This document shows positions 34,306 to 43,356 of a stretch of 50,066 nt of DNA, piece by piece. The stretch spans positions 1-50,066 of the forward strand of contig JAHKAM010000009.1 in NCBI GenBank assembly GCA_018826515.1. The letters run 5' to 3'. The stretch is from Alphaproteobacteria bacterium (lineage in GTDB: Bacteria > Pseudomonadota > Alphaproteobacteria > Caulobacterales > Caulobacteraceae). How positions within the stretch are numbered: position 1 is the first letter of the stretch; each line of letters starts with the position of its first letter. The translations under genes were made by a program, and so were the position numbers. Below the pieces are notes generated by a model that searched no databases, was not told the DNA's origin, and worked only from the letters and a program-made list of their open reading frames with translations.

Positions 34306-34706
34306 CCGCCGCCCGGCAGGAGACCGGCCCAGCTGTCCGATGTGGCGGATGCAGCGATCCGCTGTGGAACCGAGCCGTCGCACAGGGAACCCGCCGTCGA
34401 GTGCGCCGGGCCTCTGTCGAACCCGTATCTCCCGCCCCTGACGTCGCTAGCCTGCCGGCGGGACTGGAACGCCGGCATCCGACTGGACAAGATCATTGAA
34501 CGACCTGCGCGCAACCGCTTGTGCAAATTTGTAACAACGCTTCTATTCGATAGCTAACTATACCGTAGTTGTTACAGTGTAGAACATGTGACCGGGCTGC
34601 CTCGTCTGTCTTGCTAATGACAAACAAGGGACACAAACTCTTTGGTCGATCACTTTTGATGTGTAGCCTGCTCCATCACTTCGCAGCGAAGTTAGGGGAG
34701 TTTGAA
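34306..34706. other. Intergenic leader of the second TonB receptor
   Basis: 401 bp without a supported gene. The 3' half is AT-rich. It contains TGTAACAAC (34530-34538) and its exact inverse GTTGTTACA (34568-34576), 29 bp apart, with a smaller repeat AACTA-N5-TAGTT between them. AGGGGAG at 34694-34700 precedes the TTG start at 34707. Confidence 0.55.
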
Positions 34707-37700
34707 TTGGCTAGAAACAAAACCGGTCTTCTGGGAACATCGATGCTGTGCGGGGTCGCCGTACTGGCCATCACCAGTCCGGCCTTCGCCCAGGACCAGC
34801 TCCCGGGCGTCAACGTCCAGGGTCAGTCCGACCAGGAGGCCACCGAGATCGGCGAGGTCGTCGTCACCGGTTCGCGCATCCGGCGTGACCCGACCAACGC
34901 CCCGACCCCGCTGATCCAGATCACGGGCGAGCAGCTCCTGACCACCGGCCAGTCGACGGTGATCGACTATCTGGCCACCATGCCGGCCCTGTCGAGCTCG
35001 CTGGTTCCGTCGGACACCACCGGTTCGAACCTGAACGACGGGGGCCTGTCGTTCGCCAACCTGCGCTCCCTGGGCGCCGGTCGCACCCTGGTTCTCGTTG
35101 ACGGCCGCCGGCATGTCGGCTCCCAGCAGGGCAACCTGGCGGTGGACATCGACTCCATCCCGCGCCTTCTGATCCAGAGCATCGAGATCGTCACCGGCGG
35201 CGCCTCTTCGGTCTACGGCGCCGACGCCGTCTCGGGCGTGCTGAACTTCCAGCTGCGCCGCGACTTCGAAGGCCTCGAGATCGACGCCAACTACGGCATG
35301 ATCAACCAGGACGGTCAGGCCAACAAACGCATTTCGGCCCTGGCCGGCGTCAATCTGTTTGACGACCGGCTGAACCTGTACGCCTTCGGTGAGTACGAAG
35401 ACATTGATGAGGTCCAGAGCCTCGACATCGACTGGCTCGAAGCCGCCCACGCATTTGCCGCCGTCGATGCTGACCCGACCACGGCCGTCAACGATGGCAT
35501 GATCGACAACCTGGTGTTCAGCAACCTCAGGACCCTGTCGCGCCCTCGCTGGGGCCAGACCACGCTCGCCAACTCGCAGCGTCCCAGCCCGCTGAGCGAT
35601 CCCGATGTGCCGCTGGCGTCCTGCACGACCCTGACCAGCGCCAACTGCTACAGCCTCGACCCGACCAAGACCTACGTCTACGAAGGCAACACCGCCCGTC
35701 TGGCCAACTTCGGCCAGCGGATCGGCAACGTCGGCTCGAACCGTCCCCTGAACATCGGCGGCGACGGTGAACCGATTGCGCGCTTCGGCCAGGATTCCCG
35801 CGTTCCGCAGTCCACCTCGGCTCGCTACCAGGTCGGCGCCAATTTCGCTTTGCTGGATAACGTCGATCTGAGCGTCGAATACAAGATGGTCGAGGAGGAT
35901 ACCTTCGACATCGGTCAACCCGTCTTCTTCGACATTTTTCTCAACGACGGGTCATATGCCTCAAACTGGACCAACCCGATGCGGGCCCTGAACCAGTTCG
36001 ATCTGCGCTACACCGACAACGCCTACCTGCCCCAGAACGTGAAGGATGCGATCACAGCCAACACGGTCACCAACTGGACGGCCAACGCCAACACGGAGGG
36101 TACGGCGGCGGCCACAACGGCCCGCCAGTGGGCTCGTCACGTGCTGTTTGGCCCGGATCGCACGCAGGACAACCACCGCGAAGTGAACCGCCTTGTCGTG
36201 GCCCTGGGGGGTGACTTCGACCGGATCGCCTTCATCAGGAATATCGACTGGGATCTGTCGTACACCGCCGGCGAGGCCACAAACGCGAATATCGAACGCG
36301 GTGTCGATGCCCAGCGCTTCGCCCTGGCCGCCGACGCCGTGGTCGACACCGCCGGCGTCGTCAATGGCCGTCCCGGCGAGATCGTTTGCCGTGCCCGCCG
36401 GATCGAGCGGTCGGGCGTGGGCGACCTCGACGATTACGTCCGTGGCGTCTTCGGCGGTCGCGCCGCCTACAACAACGCGGCGTTCAAGGCCGCGGTCGAC
36501 AACTGCGTCCCGCTGAATGTGTTCGGCGCCGGCAACCAGAGCCAGGCGGCGCTGGACTATGTCGATGCGGCGATCACCGTCACCCACGTCAACGAACAGG
36601 AACAGGTGATTGGGTCTGTCTCCGGCCAACTCTGGGATTTCTGGGGCGCCGGTGCGATCGGCGTCGCCATCGGCGCTGAACACCGGCGTGAGTTCACGGA
36701 AGGGGTTGGCCGCACCGCAGGCACCGGCGATCGTCTGCTGTTCCTCAACACGGGCGCGGATTTCACCGGTGCGGAGTATACATCGGACGAGTGGTTCGCC
36801 GAAGCGTCCATCCCCCTGTTCCGCGACAGCTGGCTGGGTGAGTACGCCGAGCTGAGTGGGTCGTATCGTCAGTTCGACTACTCGACCGCCGGCGAGGGCG
36901 ACGTCTATGGCGTGAACCTGGTCTGGCGTCCGATCGGGGACATCACGTTCAAGACCAGCTTCAACACCTCGTTCCGCGCGCCCAACCTGGCCGAGAATTT
37001 CTCGCCCTTCAACCAGACCTTCGGCAACAACCTGGTCGATCCCTGCACCACCAATGACATTGCGCTGCAGACGGCCGAGATCCGGACGAACCGCATCGCC
37101 AACTGCCAGGCCCTCCTCGCAGCCTACAATACGGCCAATGGCACGGCGCTCACCTTCGACTTCGCCGGGCTGACGCCGAGCAATCTGGACGACTTCATCC
37201 TCGCGGCAGGCGGTGGCCGCGTTTATCCTACGGGCATTGCCGGTGTTCTTGGCGGCAACCCCGCACTCGAGCCCGAAGAGTCGGAAAGCTTCACCTTCTC
37301 GACGGTGCTTCAGCCGCGCTTCATTCCCAACCTCACAATCGTCCTCGACTATTATGAAATCGAGATTCAGAATGTGATCGCGAACCCGTTGGTCGGCCAA
37401 ATCGCCGCCAACTGCGTCAACGGCCCGACCCTCAATACGACGGCCTGCAATCTCATCTTCCGGAGAAACCCCGCGATCCCCTTCGGCATCGGGGCGCCCG
37501 GCGGGGATCCGATCGGCGGCTTCATCCAGGCGCCGCTCAACTACGCTGCGCTGCAGACGCGCGGCCTGGACTTCCAGGCGCGTTACTCGCTGGACACCGA
37601 AGAGGTGTTCGGCCGCAACTGGGGCCGGTTCGACTATCGCGTCGGCGGCCTCTGGCTGATCGAGCAGAAGCGGTTCCTCAATCCGGGAAACCCGAGCGCC

Positions 37701-38072
37701 TTTGAGGAGCTTTCATCGGACGTCCAGCTTCCGCGCGTCCGTTTGACTTCGTCGCTGACCTGGGCCCCCAACGACATCTGGAGCGTCAACTGGACGGTGG
37801 ACTGGCAGACCGCCCAGGACAGTGCGCGGTACCGCGATCAGGTGGGAACGGGCAATATCGACGTCCGGCCGCTCGACACCTATGACACGGGCAACTTCGC
37901 CCGCCATGACTTTACGGTCAGGTGGAACGCTGCGGATAACCTGTCGCTGCGGATGGGGGTGGTCAATGCCTTCGACGCCGAGCAAGCCCGGTACCTGGGC
38001 GGTGTTCTGAACGCCAATTTCGATCCGTACGGGACGCGCTTCTTCATCGGGCTCAACTACCGCCCGTTCTAG
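34707..38072 (+). CDS. TonB-dependent outer-membrane receptor (large)
   Basis: About 1121 aa from TTG 34707, chosen because AGGGGAG lies 6 bp upstream and the product then starts with a proper signal peptide (MARNKTGLLGTSMLCGVAVL, ending SPAFAQ). An ATG at 34569 would add 46 residues. TonB box/plug start EVVVTGSRIRR; plug motifs RSLGAGRTLVLVDGRRHVGS and IEIVTGGASSVYGADAVSGV. The barrel ends in FFIGLNYRPF. Cysteine pairs appear in the loops. It is the same subfamily as the receptor at 28607 but clearly diverged. Response regulator directly upstream. Substrate unknown. Confidence 0.9.
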   Translation: MARNKTGLLGTSMLCGVAVLAITSPAFAQDQLPGVNVQGQSDQEATEIGEVVVTGSRIRRDPTNAPTPLIQITGEQLLTTGQSTVIDYLATMPALSSSLVPSDTTGSNLNDGGLSFANLRSLGAGRTLVLVDGRRHVGSQQGNLAVDIDSIPRLLIQSIEIVTGGASSVYGADAVSGVLNFQLRRDFEGLEIDANYGMINQDGQANKRISALAGVNLFDDRLNLYAFGEYEDIDEVQSLDIDWLEAAHAFAAVDADPTTAVNDGMIDNLVFSNLRTLSRPRWGQTTLANSQRPSPLSDPDVPLASCTTLTSANCYSLDPTKTYVYEGNTARLANFGQRIGNVGSNRPLNIGGDGEPIARFGQDSRVPQSTSARYQVGANFALLDNVDLSVEYKMVEEDTFDIGQPVFFDIFLNDGSYASNWTNPMRALNQFDLRYTDNAYLPQNVKDAITANTVTNWTANANTEGTAAATTARQWARHVLFGPDRTQDNHREVNRLVVALGGDFDRIAFIRNIDWDLSYTAGEATNANIERGVDAQRFALAADAVVDTAGVVNGRPGEIVCRARRIERSGVGDLDDYVRGVFGGRAAYNNAAFKAAVDNCVPLNVFGAGNQSQAALDYVDAAITVTHVNEQEQVIGSVSGQLWDFWGAGAIGVAIGAEHRREFTEGVGRTAGTGDRLLFLNTGADFTGAEYTSDEWFAEASIPLFRDSWLGEYAELSGSYRQFDYSTAGEGDVYGVNLVWRPIGDITFKTSFNTSFRAPNLAENFSPFNQTFGNNLVDPCTTNDIALQTAEIRTNRIANCQALLAAYNTANGTALTFDFAGLTPSNLDDFILAAGGGRVYPTGIAGVLGGNPALEPEESESFTFSTVLQPRFIPNLTIVLDYYEIEIQNVIANPLVGQIAANCVNGPTLNTTACNLIFRRNPAIPFGIGAPGGDPIGGFIQAPLNYAALQTRGLDFQARYSLDTEEVFGRNWGRFDYRVGGLWLIEQKRFLNPGNPSAFEELSSDVQLPRVRLTSSLTWAPNDIWSVNWTVDWQTAQDSARYRDQVGTGNIDVRPLDTYDTGNFARHDFTVRWNAADNLSLRMGVVNAFDAEQARYLGGVLNANFDPYGTRFFIGLNYRPF

Positions 38073-38087
38073 CGCCTCCTTCAACAA

Positions 38088-38133
38088 CCAGGGGCGTAAT
38101 GGGAGGTTCGCAAGGGCCCCCATTATCGCCTGG
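38088..38133 (+). terminator. Imperfect long hairpin after the second TonB receptor
   Basis: CCAGG...GCG-TAATGGG (38088-38103) pairs with CCCATTA-TCGC-CTGG (38119-38133), with small bulges. It starts 15 bp after the stop. No U tract follows; it is probably part of a two-hairpin end with the one at 38139. Confidence 0.5.
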
Positions 38134-38138
38134 CGAGG

Positions 38139-38163
38139 CCCCCCGTCGGCGATCGACGGGGGG
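38139..38163 (+). terminator. Perfect GC-rich hairpin, second of a pair
   Basis: CCCCCCGTCG-GCGAT-CGACGGGGGG: a perfect 10-bp stem with 5-nt loop, lying 5 bp after the first hairpin. No U tract. May stop transcription or stabilise the 3' end of the receptor mRNA. Confidence 0.5.
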
Positions 38164-38263
38164 TCCGTCGGAATCGGAAGCCGATGGGCCACACGCGTCC
38201 GGGCCAAGGCTCCATCCGTCGCCTTCGGCGGGTAGGGGTGCCTGAATACAGGAGGAGCAGAGC

Positions 38264-39022
38264 TTGGGCCTCATCTTGAACCGCCGCCACTGCCTGGCCG
38301 GCGTCGCCTTCGGCCTGGGTTTCGACCCGTCTGCGCCCGGGGCATTCGCCGGCGTCATGGAAACACGCCGAACCGTCTTTCAGAGCCGGGGGCGGGATCA
38401 CGTCGTCTTCGTGATGGAGCCCACCGGGGGCGGCGATCTCACGGGCGCGGCGATCCTGCTGCTGCACGGCTCGGGCGGACTTGCAGGGTCCTTGCGAGAC
38501 TTCCATCGCGAGGCGGCCGCCTGGACCCTGCTGGGCTGTACGGTCGTCATTCCCGACTATTTCAGCGGCGCGCCCGATGCGGCGCAGACCGACGACACCG
38601 GCTGGTGGACCGAGGCGGTGCGCGATGCCGCCGCCTGGACGCTGGAACTTCCCGGCGTGGACCCGGACCGCCTCGGCGCCCTGGGGTATTCCCGGGGTGG
38701 ATATCTGGCCGCCGAAGTCGCCGTCCAGTCGACCGCGATCCGGGCGGTCGTCGGCGTGGCGTCAGCCGGCAATGTGGCGCCGCGCGATATCCTCCGCCGG
38801 CCGCAGGTTCTCCTGATCCACGCGGATCGGGACCCGGTCATCCCGCCTGCCCGAACCCGCCGCTGGGCGGGGATACTGCAGAACGCCGGCGTGCCGGTGA
38901 CCACCATCGCAATGCGGTCGTCGCAACACGCGTTCGATGAGCCGACCTGGGGCTATATTTTCGCCCAGGCGACCGGATTTTTCGTTGAGGCCCTCGCGCC
39001 GAGCCCGGTCACGCAAGACTGA
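38264..39022 (+). CDS. Alpha/beta hydrolase of the dienelactone hydrolase type, exported
   Basis: 252 aa with TTG start at 38264, preceded by AGGAGGAG. The N-terminus MGLILNRRHCLAGVAFGLG looks like a twin-arginine signal (NRRHCLAG). Hydrolase features: oxyanion region LLLHGSGGLAGS, nucleophile elbow GYSRGG (Ser near residue 143), acid in HADRDPVIPP, and His in SQHAFDEP. In dienelactone hydrolases the nucleophile is Cys, so this is a serine-type relative with unknown substrate. It follows the TonB receptor after the hairpins and could act on an imported compound, but co-expression is not shown. Confidence 0.8.
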   Translation: MGLILNRRHCLAGVAFGLGFDPSAPGAFAGVMETRRTVFQSRGRDHVVFVMEPTGGGDLTGAAILLLHGSGGLAGSLRDFHREAAAWTLLGCTVVIPDYFSGAPDAAQTDDTGWWTEAVRDAAAWTLELPGVDPDRLGALGYSRGGYLAAEVAVQSTAIRAVVGVASAGNVAPRDILRRPQVLLIHADRDPVIPPARTRRWAGILQNAGVPVTTIAMRSSQHAFDEPTWGYIFAQATGFFVEALAPSPVTQD

Positions 39023-39274
39023 AAAGGGCGGGTGTGGCTATGCTTCCGGCTCAGTCGCAGCCTTCGGGACGTCGAGGAGTGGCCTGATGGCGAGGCGGCT
39101 CAAGGAACGGAACTGCGCGCCGTCGCCGGGCAGGCGGCTCGACACGAGAGTCTACCGGATCCGTGGCAAGCGCCTGATTTCAGGCCGGTCAGGGCGGTTT
39201 CGACGTCGTGGCGTTGACCTGCCAGAACCTTGCGGAGCGGGGGCGTGATCCGATCACCGTCACCCGGAAGTGTG

Positions 39275-39364
39275 TGGCGGACAGAGAGGGATTCGAACCC
39301 TCGGTAGGCTTTCACCTACACACGCTTTCCAAGCGTGCGCGATCGACCACTCCGCCACCTGTCC
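39275..39364 (-). tRNA. tRNA-Ser (anticodon GGA)
   Basis: Read on the minus strand: acceptor GGACAGG pairs with CTCTGTCC, discriminator G and encoded CCA (39275-39277). Anticodon loop CTTGGAAAG gives GGA. The long variable arm GTAGGTGAAAGCCTAC is typical of serine tRNAs, and the T arm has GAGGGTTCGAATCCCTC. Length 90 with CCA. Confidence 0.95.
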
Positions 39365-39510
39365 GTTTCCACGACGTCGCCCGAAGGCCTTCGTGTCCCG
39401 CCGGAGGTCGATCCGGCGCGAGGCGAGGCTGATAGAACACCCGGCCCCCCTCGGCAAGCGGCGCGTGAGGCCCCATATGCAGGAATGACCATTCGACCGG
39501 AGTTCACGCC

Positions 39511-40161
39511 ATGACGTTCCAGAAATCCCACGAAATGCCGACCGCCGCCGAGGCCCTGCCCGGACGGGCGGCGCCCCTGCACACAGACGAGGTCCACTTC
39601 GTCACCGGCCGACCGCTGAAAGGGCCGCATCCGGAAGGGTTCGAGACCGCGATCCTCGGCATGGGCTGTTTCTGGGGCGTGGAGCGGATCTTCTGGCAGC
39701 TGCCGGGCGTCTGGGTGACCTCGGTCGGCTATGCGGGCGGCGTCACGCCCAATCCGACCTATGAGGAGACCTGCACCGGCCGCACCGGCCACGCCGAGGT
39801 GGTGCAGGTGGTCTTCAACCCGCAGGAGATTTCCTATGCGGAATTGCTGAAGGCCTTCTGGGAGAACCACGACCCGACCCAGGGCATGCGTCAGGGCAAT
39901 GACGTCGGCACCACCTACCGCTCGGCCGTCTATTATCTGGATGATGAGCAGCGGGCCGAGGCCGAGGCCTCCCGCGACGCCTATCAGGCGGCCCTGTCGA
40001 AGGCGGGGCGCGGAACGATCACCACCGAGATCGCGCCGGCCGGACCCTATTATTTCGCCGAGGACTATCACCAGGGCTATCTGGCCAAGAACCCGGCCGG
40101 CTATTGCGGCATCGGCGGGACGGGCGTGGTCTGTCCGATCGGCGCAGGCGTCGAGGCCTGA
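39511..40161 (+). CDS. msrA: Peptide methionine sulfoxide reductase A
   Basis: 216 aa. The catalytic motif MGCFWG puts the active cysteine at residue 53. [22 protein letters not shown] and [23 protein letters not shown] follow in the family order. [15 protein letters not shown] and the C-terminal cysteines 198 (YCGIGG) and 208 (VVCPIG) serve recycling by thioredoxin. It reduces methionine-S-sulfoxide in proteins. GGAG lies upstream. The N-terminal 40 residues are longer than the minimal enzyme but lack a signal peptide, so it is cytosolic. Confidence 0.95.
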   Translation: MTFQKSHEMPTAAEALPGRAAPLHTDEVHFVTGRPLKGPHPEGFETAILGMGCFWGVERIFWQLPGVWVTSVGYAGGVTPNPTYEETCTGRTGHAEVVQVVFNPQEISYAELLKAFWENHDPTQGMRQGNDVGTTYRSAVYYLDDEQRAEAEASRDAYQAALSKAGRGTITTEIAPAGPYYFAEDYHQGYLAKNPAGYCGIGGTGVVCPIGAGVEA

Positions 40162-40163
40162 AC

Positions 40164-40505
40164 ATGGATCGGGCGGGGGTCGGCAAGGTCTGTCGGGCGC
40201 TTCCGGGCGTGACGCTCGACCACCCGTTCGGGGACGACCACGACGCCTACAAGGTCGGGGGCAAGATGTTCGCCCTCGTCGGCGGCATGGGCGGGCTGTC
40301 GTTCAAGGTCTCGGACATCGCCTTCGAGATCCTCACCGAGGCCGGGCGGGCCCGGCCCGCCCCCTATCTGGCGCGGGCCAGATGGGTGCATCTGGATGAT
40401 CCCGCCGACTGGCCCGACGACGAACTGGCCGAGCATCTGGCCATCGCTCACGCCATCGTGGCGGCGAAGCTGACCAGAAGGGCGCGCGCCGCGCTCGGAC
40501 TCTAG
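40164..40505 (+). CDS. MmcQ/YjbR family DNA-binding-fold protein
   Basis: 113 aa from ATG 40164, 2 bp after the msrA stop, so the two are co-transcribed. GVTLDHPFGDDHDAYKVGGKMFAL and LSFKV match the YjbR (double-wing) fold, with WVHLDDPADWPDDELAEHLAIAHAIV typical of its C-terminal half. Function in the family is unclear. Its TAG overlaps the TAG of the convergent DUF885 gene in the shared tetramer CTAG (40502-40505). Confidence 0.85.
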   Translation: MDRAGVGKVCRALPGVTLDHPFGDDHDAYKVGGKMFALVGGMGGLSFKVSDIAFEILTEAGRARPAPYLARARWVHLDDPADWPDDELAEHLAIAHAIVAAKLTRRARAALGL

Positions 40506-42307
40506 TTCGCGGGTCGCGCCTTCTCTTCCGCGATCCAGCGGTCCATCCGTTCGTCCAGCAGGGCCATGGGCAGGGGGCCGTCGACCAGCAGGGCGTCGTG
40601 AAAGCGGCGCACGTCGAAGCGGTCGCCCAGTTCGGCTTCGGCCCGCGACCGCACTCCGCGCAGCCGGATCTCGCCGATCTTGTAGGCCGTGGCCTGACCG
40701 GGCCAGCCGATATAGCGCTGCAGCTCGGTCTCGATGTTCAGCGGGGCCAGGGCGGAGTTGTCGCGGAAGCAGGCCCGGGCCTGTTCGATATCCCAGCCCA
40801 GCCAGTGGATGCCGGTGTCCGACACCAGGCGGCAGGCGCGCCACATCTCGTAGCTGAGGCGACCGAAGCGCTCATAGGGGGTGCGGTAGAAGCCCATCTC
40901 CTCGCCGAGGAATTCGGCGTAAAGGCCCCACCCCTCCACGAAGGCGGTGACGTCGACGCTGCGGCGGAAATAGGGGCCGTCCTCGGCCTCCTGCTGCAGC
41001 GCGATCTGCAGATGGTGGCCGGGAACGCCCTCGTGCAGCGTCAGGGCCGGCAGCTCGTAGAGGCCGCGCTGGTCGAGGCTGGAGGTGTTGACCATATAGC
41101 CGCCGGCGATCCCGTTCTCCATCGAGCCGGGATTGTAGCGGCCGGTGGTGTAATTGGCCTCGATCTCACGCGGCACGGGGCGCACGCCATAGGGCAGGCG
41201 GGGCAGGGTCCCGAACAGGGCCGGCAGGCCGTCATCAGCCCGTTTGGCCATCTCCGACGCCTTCTCCAGCAGCCCCTCGCGGGTGGTGGCGTAGAACTGC
41301 GGGTCGGTGCGCAGGAACGTCAGGAACGAGGCGAAATCGCCGGTCCAGCCAGCCGCCTGCATCTCGGCATCCATGCGGCCACGAATGCGGGCGACCTCCT
41401 CCAGACCGATGGCGTGGACCTCGTCCGGGGTCAGCTCCGTGGTGGTGAAGCCGCGCACCAGAAAGCCGTACAGCTCGCGTCCGCCGGGCCGGTGGACAAG
41501 GCCGAGGGTCTCGGGGGCGCGGGGCAGGTAGTCCTCGCGCAGGAATCGCGCCCATTCGCGCCGCTGCGGCATGATCCCGTCCGTCACCGCCCGCGCCGCC
41601 CGCTCGCGGAGGGCGGCCTGTTGAGCCGCCGGGATGGAGGCGGGCAGGGCGGCGAAGGGCTTGAGCAGCGGATCGGCCTCAAGGGTCAGCGCCGCGTCGG
41701 GCTCGATCAGGCTCAGGGCGTTCTCGACGATGGACCGCGGCTGGACCAGCCCGGTCTCCAGACCGCGGCGGGCGCCGGCCAGTTGGTCAGCATAGATCGC
41801 GGGCATGGCCTCCAGCCGGGCGATCCAGGCCTCGGCGTCGGCGACGGTGGCGATGCGGGTGACGGCGGACAGATAGGCCAGGCTCTGACCCGGCCCGCCC
41901 TCGGAGTTGAAGGCGTCGATCCGGCCGGTGTCGAGCGGAATGCGCGCGCGGGCGCGGCGCAGGACATAGGTCAGGAAGCTGTGGTTCAGCCGGTCGTCGT
42001 CGCTGAGGCGGGCCGGGTCGATGGCCGCAAGCCGGTCGGCGAATCCTTTCAGCACCGGTTCCTGCGCGACCTCAAAGGCGCGTGAACTGTCCGGCATGCG
42101 CGACAGGGCGGCGCGGTCGCCCTCCATGCCGGCGCTGATTGGATCGACCGCGCGAAGATAGGCCTCGTAGTCCGCCAGAACCGAGGCCAGAGCCGGGTTC
42201 TGCGCATTGCGGACGGCCTCGGTCTGGACCCGCAGGGGGCTGGCGGCGACGGGGCTCGCAACGGTGGCGAGCATGGCGGCGGCGCCGACGGCGATGACGA
42301 GTTTCAT
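40502..42307 (-). CDS. DUF885 family protein (putative metallopeptidase-like), exported
   Basis: 601 aa from ATG 42307 with GGGAGGGACC upstream. The signal peptide ends in SPVAAS. The C-terminal third has LHEGVPGHHLQIALQQE (HExxPGHH), the hallmark of DUF885, which resembles a zinc-peptidase motif. SFLTYVLRR, ARRGLETGLVQPRSIVENAL and YFRRSVDVTAFVEGWGLYAEFLGEEMG are other family parts. It is probably a periplasmic hydrolase of peptides or esters; activity is not known for certain in the family. Confidence 0.88.
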   Translation of the reverse strand: MKLVIAVGAAAMLATVASPVAASPLRVQTEAVRNAQNPALASVLADYEAYLRAVDPISAGMEGDRAALSRMPDSSRAFEVAQEPVLKGFADRLAAIDPARLSDDDRLNHSFLTYVLRRARARIPLDTGRIDAFNSEGGPGQSLAYLSAVTRIATVADAEAWIARLEAMPAIYADQLAGARRGLETGLVQPRSIVENALSLIEPDAALTLEADPLLKPFAALPASIPAAQQAALRERAARAVTDGIMPQRREWARFLREDYLPRAPETLGLVHRPGGRELYGFLVRGFTTTELTPDEVHAIGLEEVARIRGRMDAEMQAAGWTGDFASFLTFLRTDPQFYATTREGLLEKASEMAKRADDGLPALFGTLPRLPYGVRPVPREIEANYTTGRYNPGSMENGIAGGYMVNTSSLDQRGLYELPALTLHEGVPGHHLQIALQQEAEDGPYFRRSVDVTAFVEGWGLYAEFLGEEMGFYRTPYERFGRLSYEMWRACRLVSDTGIHWLGWDIEQARACFRDNSALAPLNIETELQRYIGWPGQATAYKIGEIRLRGVRSRAEAELGDRFDVRRFHDALLVDGPLPMALLDERMDRWIAEEKARPAN

Positions 42308-42356
42308 GAGGTCCCTCCCGGATCGGGTCGGACTGCACCGGAGCGGAGCCGCCGCG

Positions 42357-42866
42357 TCAACCGCAGAAGGCGAAGAACCGTTCGATATTGGGGGCCGACT
42401 CGGGGTGCGGCGCATAGGCTGCGCGCTCGCCGTCGAGCCAGAGGGCGATCCAGCCGACGCGCCGGAAGCGCTGCAAGACCGGGGCGTCCGCGGCCGTCGG
42501 GGCGGTCAGGAAGACGCCGTCATGCAGTTCCGACGGTTCGGACCGGGCGGCGAACCGCTCCGTTTCGCCACCCGCCTCGACATGGATCTCGGGTTTGGCG
42601 TCCGGACCGGCGAGGGCGCTCAGCGTCAACTGTCCACTGCCGGCGCGGCAATCCAGCGCCAACCGCAAATCATCGCTCTCGGCCAGCCCATAGACGAGCC
42701 GCGCCGCCTCATTGTCGTGATGGTAGAACCAGTCCTGGTCGGCGACCGGGGCGGGGCTCCCGGACGCAGGCGCGGCGGGCGCGGGTTCGGCAGGGGACTC
42801 GACCGTGGCGCAGGCGGCGGCGCCGAGGAGAAGTCCGCCCAGGAGAGCCAGAACAAAGGGGCGCAT
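42357..42866 (-). CDS. Exported lipoprotein, member 1 of a three-gene paralogous array
   Basis: 169 aa. Signal peptide with lipobox-like GAAACAT (Cys19), then a Pro/Ala linker (residues 25-42). The core has WFYHHDNEAARLVYGLAESDDLRLALDCRAG and ends FFAFCG. Cys73 and Cys168 are shared in position with the next two genes and could form a disulfide. Function unknown; no domain recognised. Confidence 0.7.
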   Translation of the reverse strand: MRPFVLALLGGLLLGAAACATVESPAEPAPAAPASGSPAPVADQDWFYHHDNEAARLVYGLAESDDLRLALDCRAGSGQLTLSALAGPDAKPEIHVEAGGETERFAARSEPSELHDGVFLTAPTAADAPVLQRFRRVGWIALWLDGERAAYAPHPESAPNIERFFAFCG

Positions 42867-42893
42867 CGACGTTTCCGCGTTCCGTGCCGACGA

Positions 42894-43319
42894 TCAGCCG
42901 GAGCACAGTTCCGCGAACCGACGCAGCTTGGCAAGATGGGCGGCCGGGACTTCGATCGCGCGGCGCTGGTCGCCGACGATGACGACCACCTGGCCATCGA
43001 CGGTGAATGCCGCAAACACGGGGTGGTCAATGCGGAGCGCCAGTCGGGTGGCGCCGGACCGTGGACTGGCGGCCTCGGCCACCGCGGAGGCGTCTCCGGC
43101 GGTGATGCGGGCCATGCCGGTCATCGCTGCCCCGCCATACAGGGTCAAATGGGCCACGCTGGCGCCCGGGTCGCATTCCAGGGTGGTGCGCAGATTGGCG
43201 GTGTCGGGAACTTCGTGCGCCAGGACCACAGGCTCGGCATCCGCATAGAGCGTCCAGGTCCAGACGGGCGCGGGCGGAGACTGCGCGGCGAGGGCCGCGG
43301 CGATGAACAAGGCGATCAT
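42894..43319 (-). CDS. Exported protein, member 2 of the paralogous array
   Basis: 141 aa with short signal peptide (ALFIAAALAAQ). Core WTWTLYADAEPVVLAHEVPDTANLRTTLECDPGAS in pieces and end FAELCSG. Cys49 and Cys139 correspond to the paired cysteines of its neighbours. Its start lies 37 bp after the stop of the third member and its stop 27 bp before the start of the first member, so the three are probably one operon. Confidence 0.65.
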   Translation of the reverse strand: MIALFIAAALAAQSPPAPVWTWTLYADAEPVVLAHEVPDTANLRTTLECDPGASVAHLTLYGGAAMTGMARITAGDASAVAEAASPRSGATRLALRIDHPVFAAFTVDGQVVVIVGDQRRAIEVPAAHLAKLRRFAELCSG

Positions 43320-43356
43320 GGTTCAGCCCCGCTGAAGTGTCAGTCCACTGTTGTGG

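Noticed and set aside
35961..37400. 479-codon minus-strand ORF opposite the second TonB receptor
   Set aside because: Antisense shadow; the plus strand encodes recognisable receptor barrel sequence.
39087..39248. 53-codon ORF between the hydrolase and tRNA-Ser
   Set aside because: Arg/Gly-rich composition typical of a random frame, no domain and poor ribosome site.
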